From positions 1 through 5,566 of the forward strand of contig JAISLJ010000218.1 in the NCBI GenBank assembly GCA_031290955.1: DNA of 5,566 nucleotides. Direction: 5' to 3'. This DNA is from Zoogloeaceae bacterium (GTDB lineage Bacteria > Pseudomonadota > Gammaproteobacteria > Burkholderiales > Rhodocyclaceae). Below are positions 5,286 through 5,566 of this stretch, one piece after another. The notes beneath the pieces are model-generated. The model ran no database searches. It saw only the letters and a list, made by a program, of their open reading frames with translations, and was not told where the DNA came from. The translations under genes were made by a program, and so were the position numbers. Numbering within the stretch: position 1 is the first letter of the stretch; each line of letters opens with the position of its first letter.

Positions 5286-5456
5286 CCGTCATTGCGAGGG
5301 CCGAAGGCCCGTGGCAATCCATCGGCGGTGATTTGTGCGATGTCCTTTCCGTCCGCGCCGCCCTCTGCTTTTCTCTTCCCCGCTTGCAAGACAGGTGGAG
5401 CGTTGCTTTCTCTCCCCCGCTCGGCGGGGGAGAGTGCCCCGGCAGGCGAGAGAGCA
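5286..5456 (-). repeat. Modular palindromic repeat, unit 4 (minus orientation)
   Basis: Read on the minus strand this has the same order as 462-595: TGCCGGGGCACTCTC, then a perfect 11-base hairpin at 5411-5435 (loop TCG on the plus strand), then the GGCGGCGCGGACGG block, and finally the terminal palindrome at 5286-5321. That palindrome is identical over 36 bases to the reverse complement of 90-125. The unit is longer than the left-hand ones because of about 35 extra bases between hairpin and middle block. Long minus-strand frames across it are translations of the repeat, without ribosome binding sites. Confidence 0.8.
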
Positions 5457-5566
5457 ACCGTGTTCGCAGTCAAGTATTTTGTGCGGTCAGTGTTGATGAA
5501 GTTTTTGGTCTATCGTCTTCTGGAATGTTCTCCTTTCTGCGCGGAACGCGCGAATATCGGGGAGGG
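5457..5566. other. Right edge, no gene recognised
   Basis: A short plus-strand frame opens at 5496 (MKFLVYRLLECSPFC) and runs off the window, but no ribosome binding site precedes it and the peptide is not recognised. Local base composition is lower in GC than the repeat beside it. On the minus strand AAAGGAG occurs near 5535, but no usual start codon follows at a proper distance. Confidence 0.4.

Noticed and set aside
5048..5473. Minus-strand frames over the right-hand repeat
   Set aside because: Same repeat-derived peptide text as the left cluster; the similarity reflects DNA repeats, not a protein family.

Overview
The window looks like about 5.6 kb of a GC-rich betaproteobacterial chromosome. 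The CTP synthase reads as betaproteobacterial, and a PilY1-then-PilE order is the usual end of the minor-pilin operon in that class. Genus cannot be read from the sequence. Only two full-length conserved genes are present: a PilE-type pilin (768-1172, minus) and pyrG (3065-4723, plus).

Layout. Positions 1-767 hold no gene; they are packed with units of a modular palindromic repeat in alternating orientation. Positions 768-1172 (minus) encode an intact type IV pilin with its own ribosome binding site, preceded by a long hairpin (1192-1230). Positions 1269 to about 2890 (minus) hold the C-terminal part of pilY1, the pilus-tip adhesin, as a decayed copy: its N-terminal half is missing, an internal piece of the beta-propeller is deleted, and the rest is spread over three reading states. 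Its broken 5' edge abuts a short fragment that reads like an IS481-type transposase (about 2904-2963). pyrG follows divergently with a clean -10 box and a very short leader. Positions 4724-5150 hold a regulatory-looking stretch with two overlapping micro-ORFs, of which the 32-residue hydrophobic/basic one (4998-5096) has a ribosome binding site and a downstream hairpin. Positions 5286-5456 hold another unit of the left-hand repeat in inverted orientation, and the window ends without a recognisable gene.

Interpretation. The pil segment appears to be the eroded tail of a pilV-W-X-Y1-E type operon, cut off by an insertion-sequence event and now next to pyrG. pyrG here lacks kdsA and eno immediately downstream, the neighbours it often has in betaproteobacteria. 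Inverted repeats on both sides of the gene block give a plausible substrate for rearrangement. No defence system, CRISPR array, tRNA or rRNA is visible. The least explained element is the micro-ORF pair at 4927-5096, with an operator-like inverted repeat around its candidate promoter.
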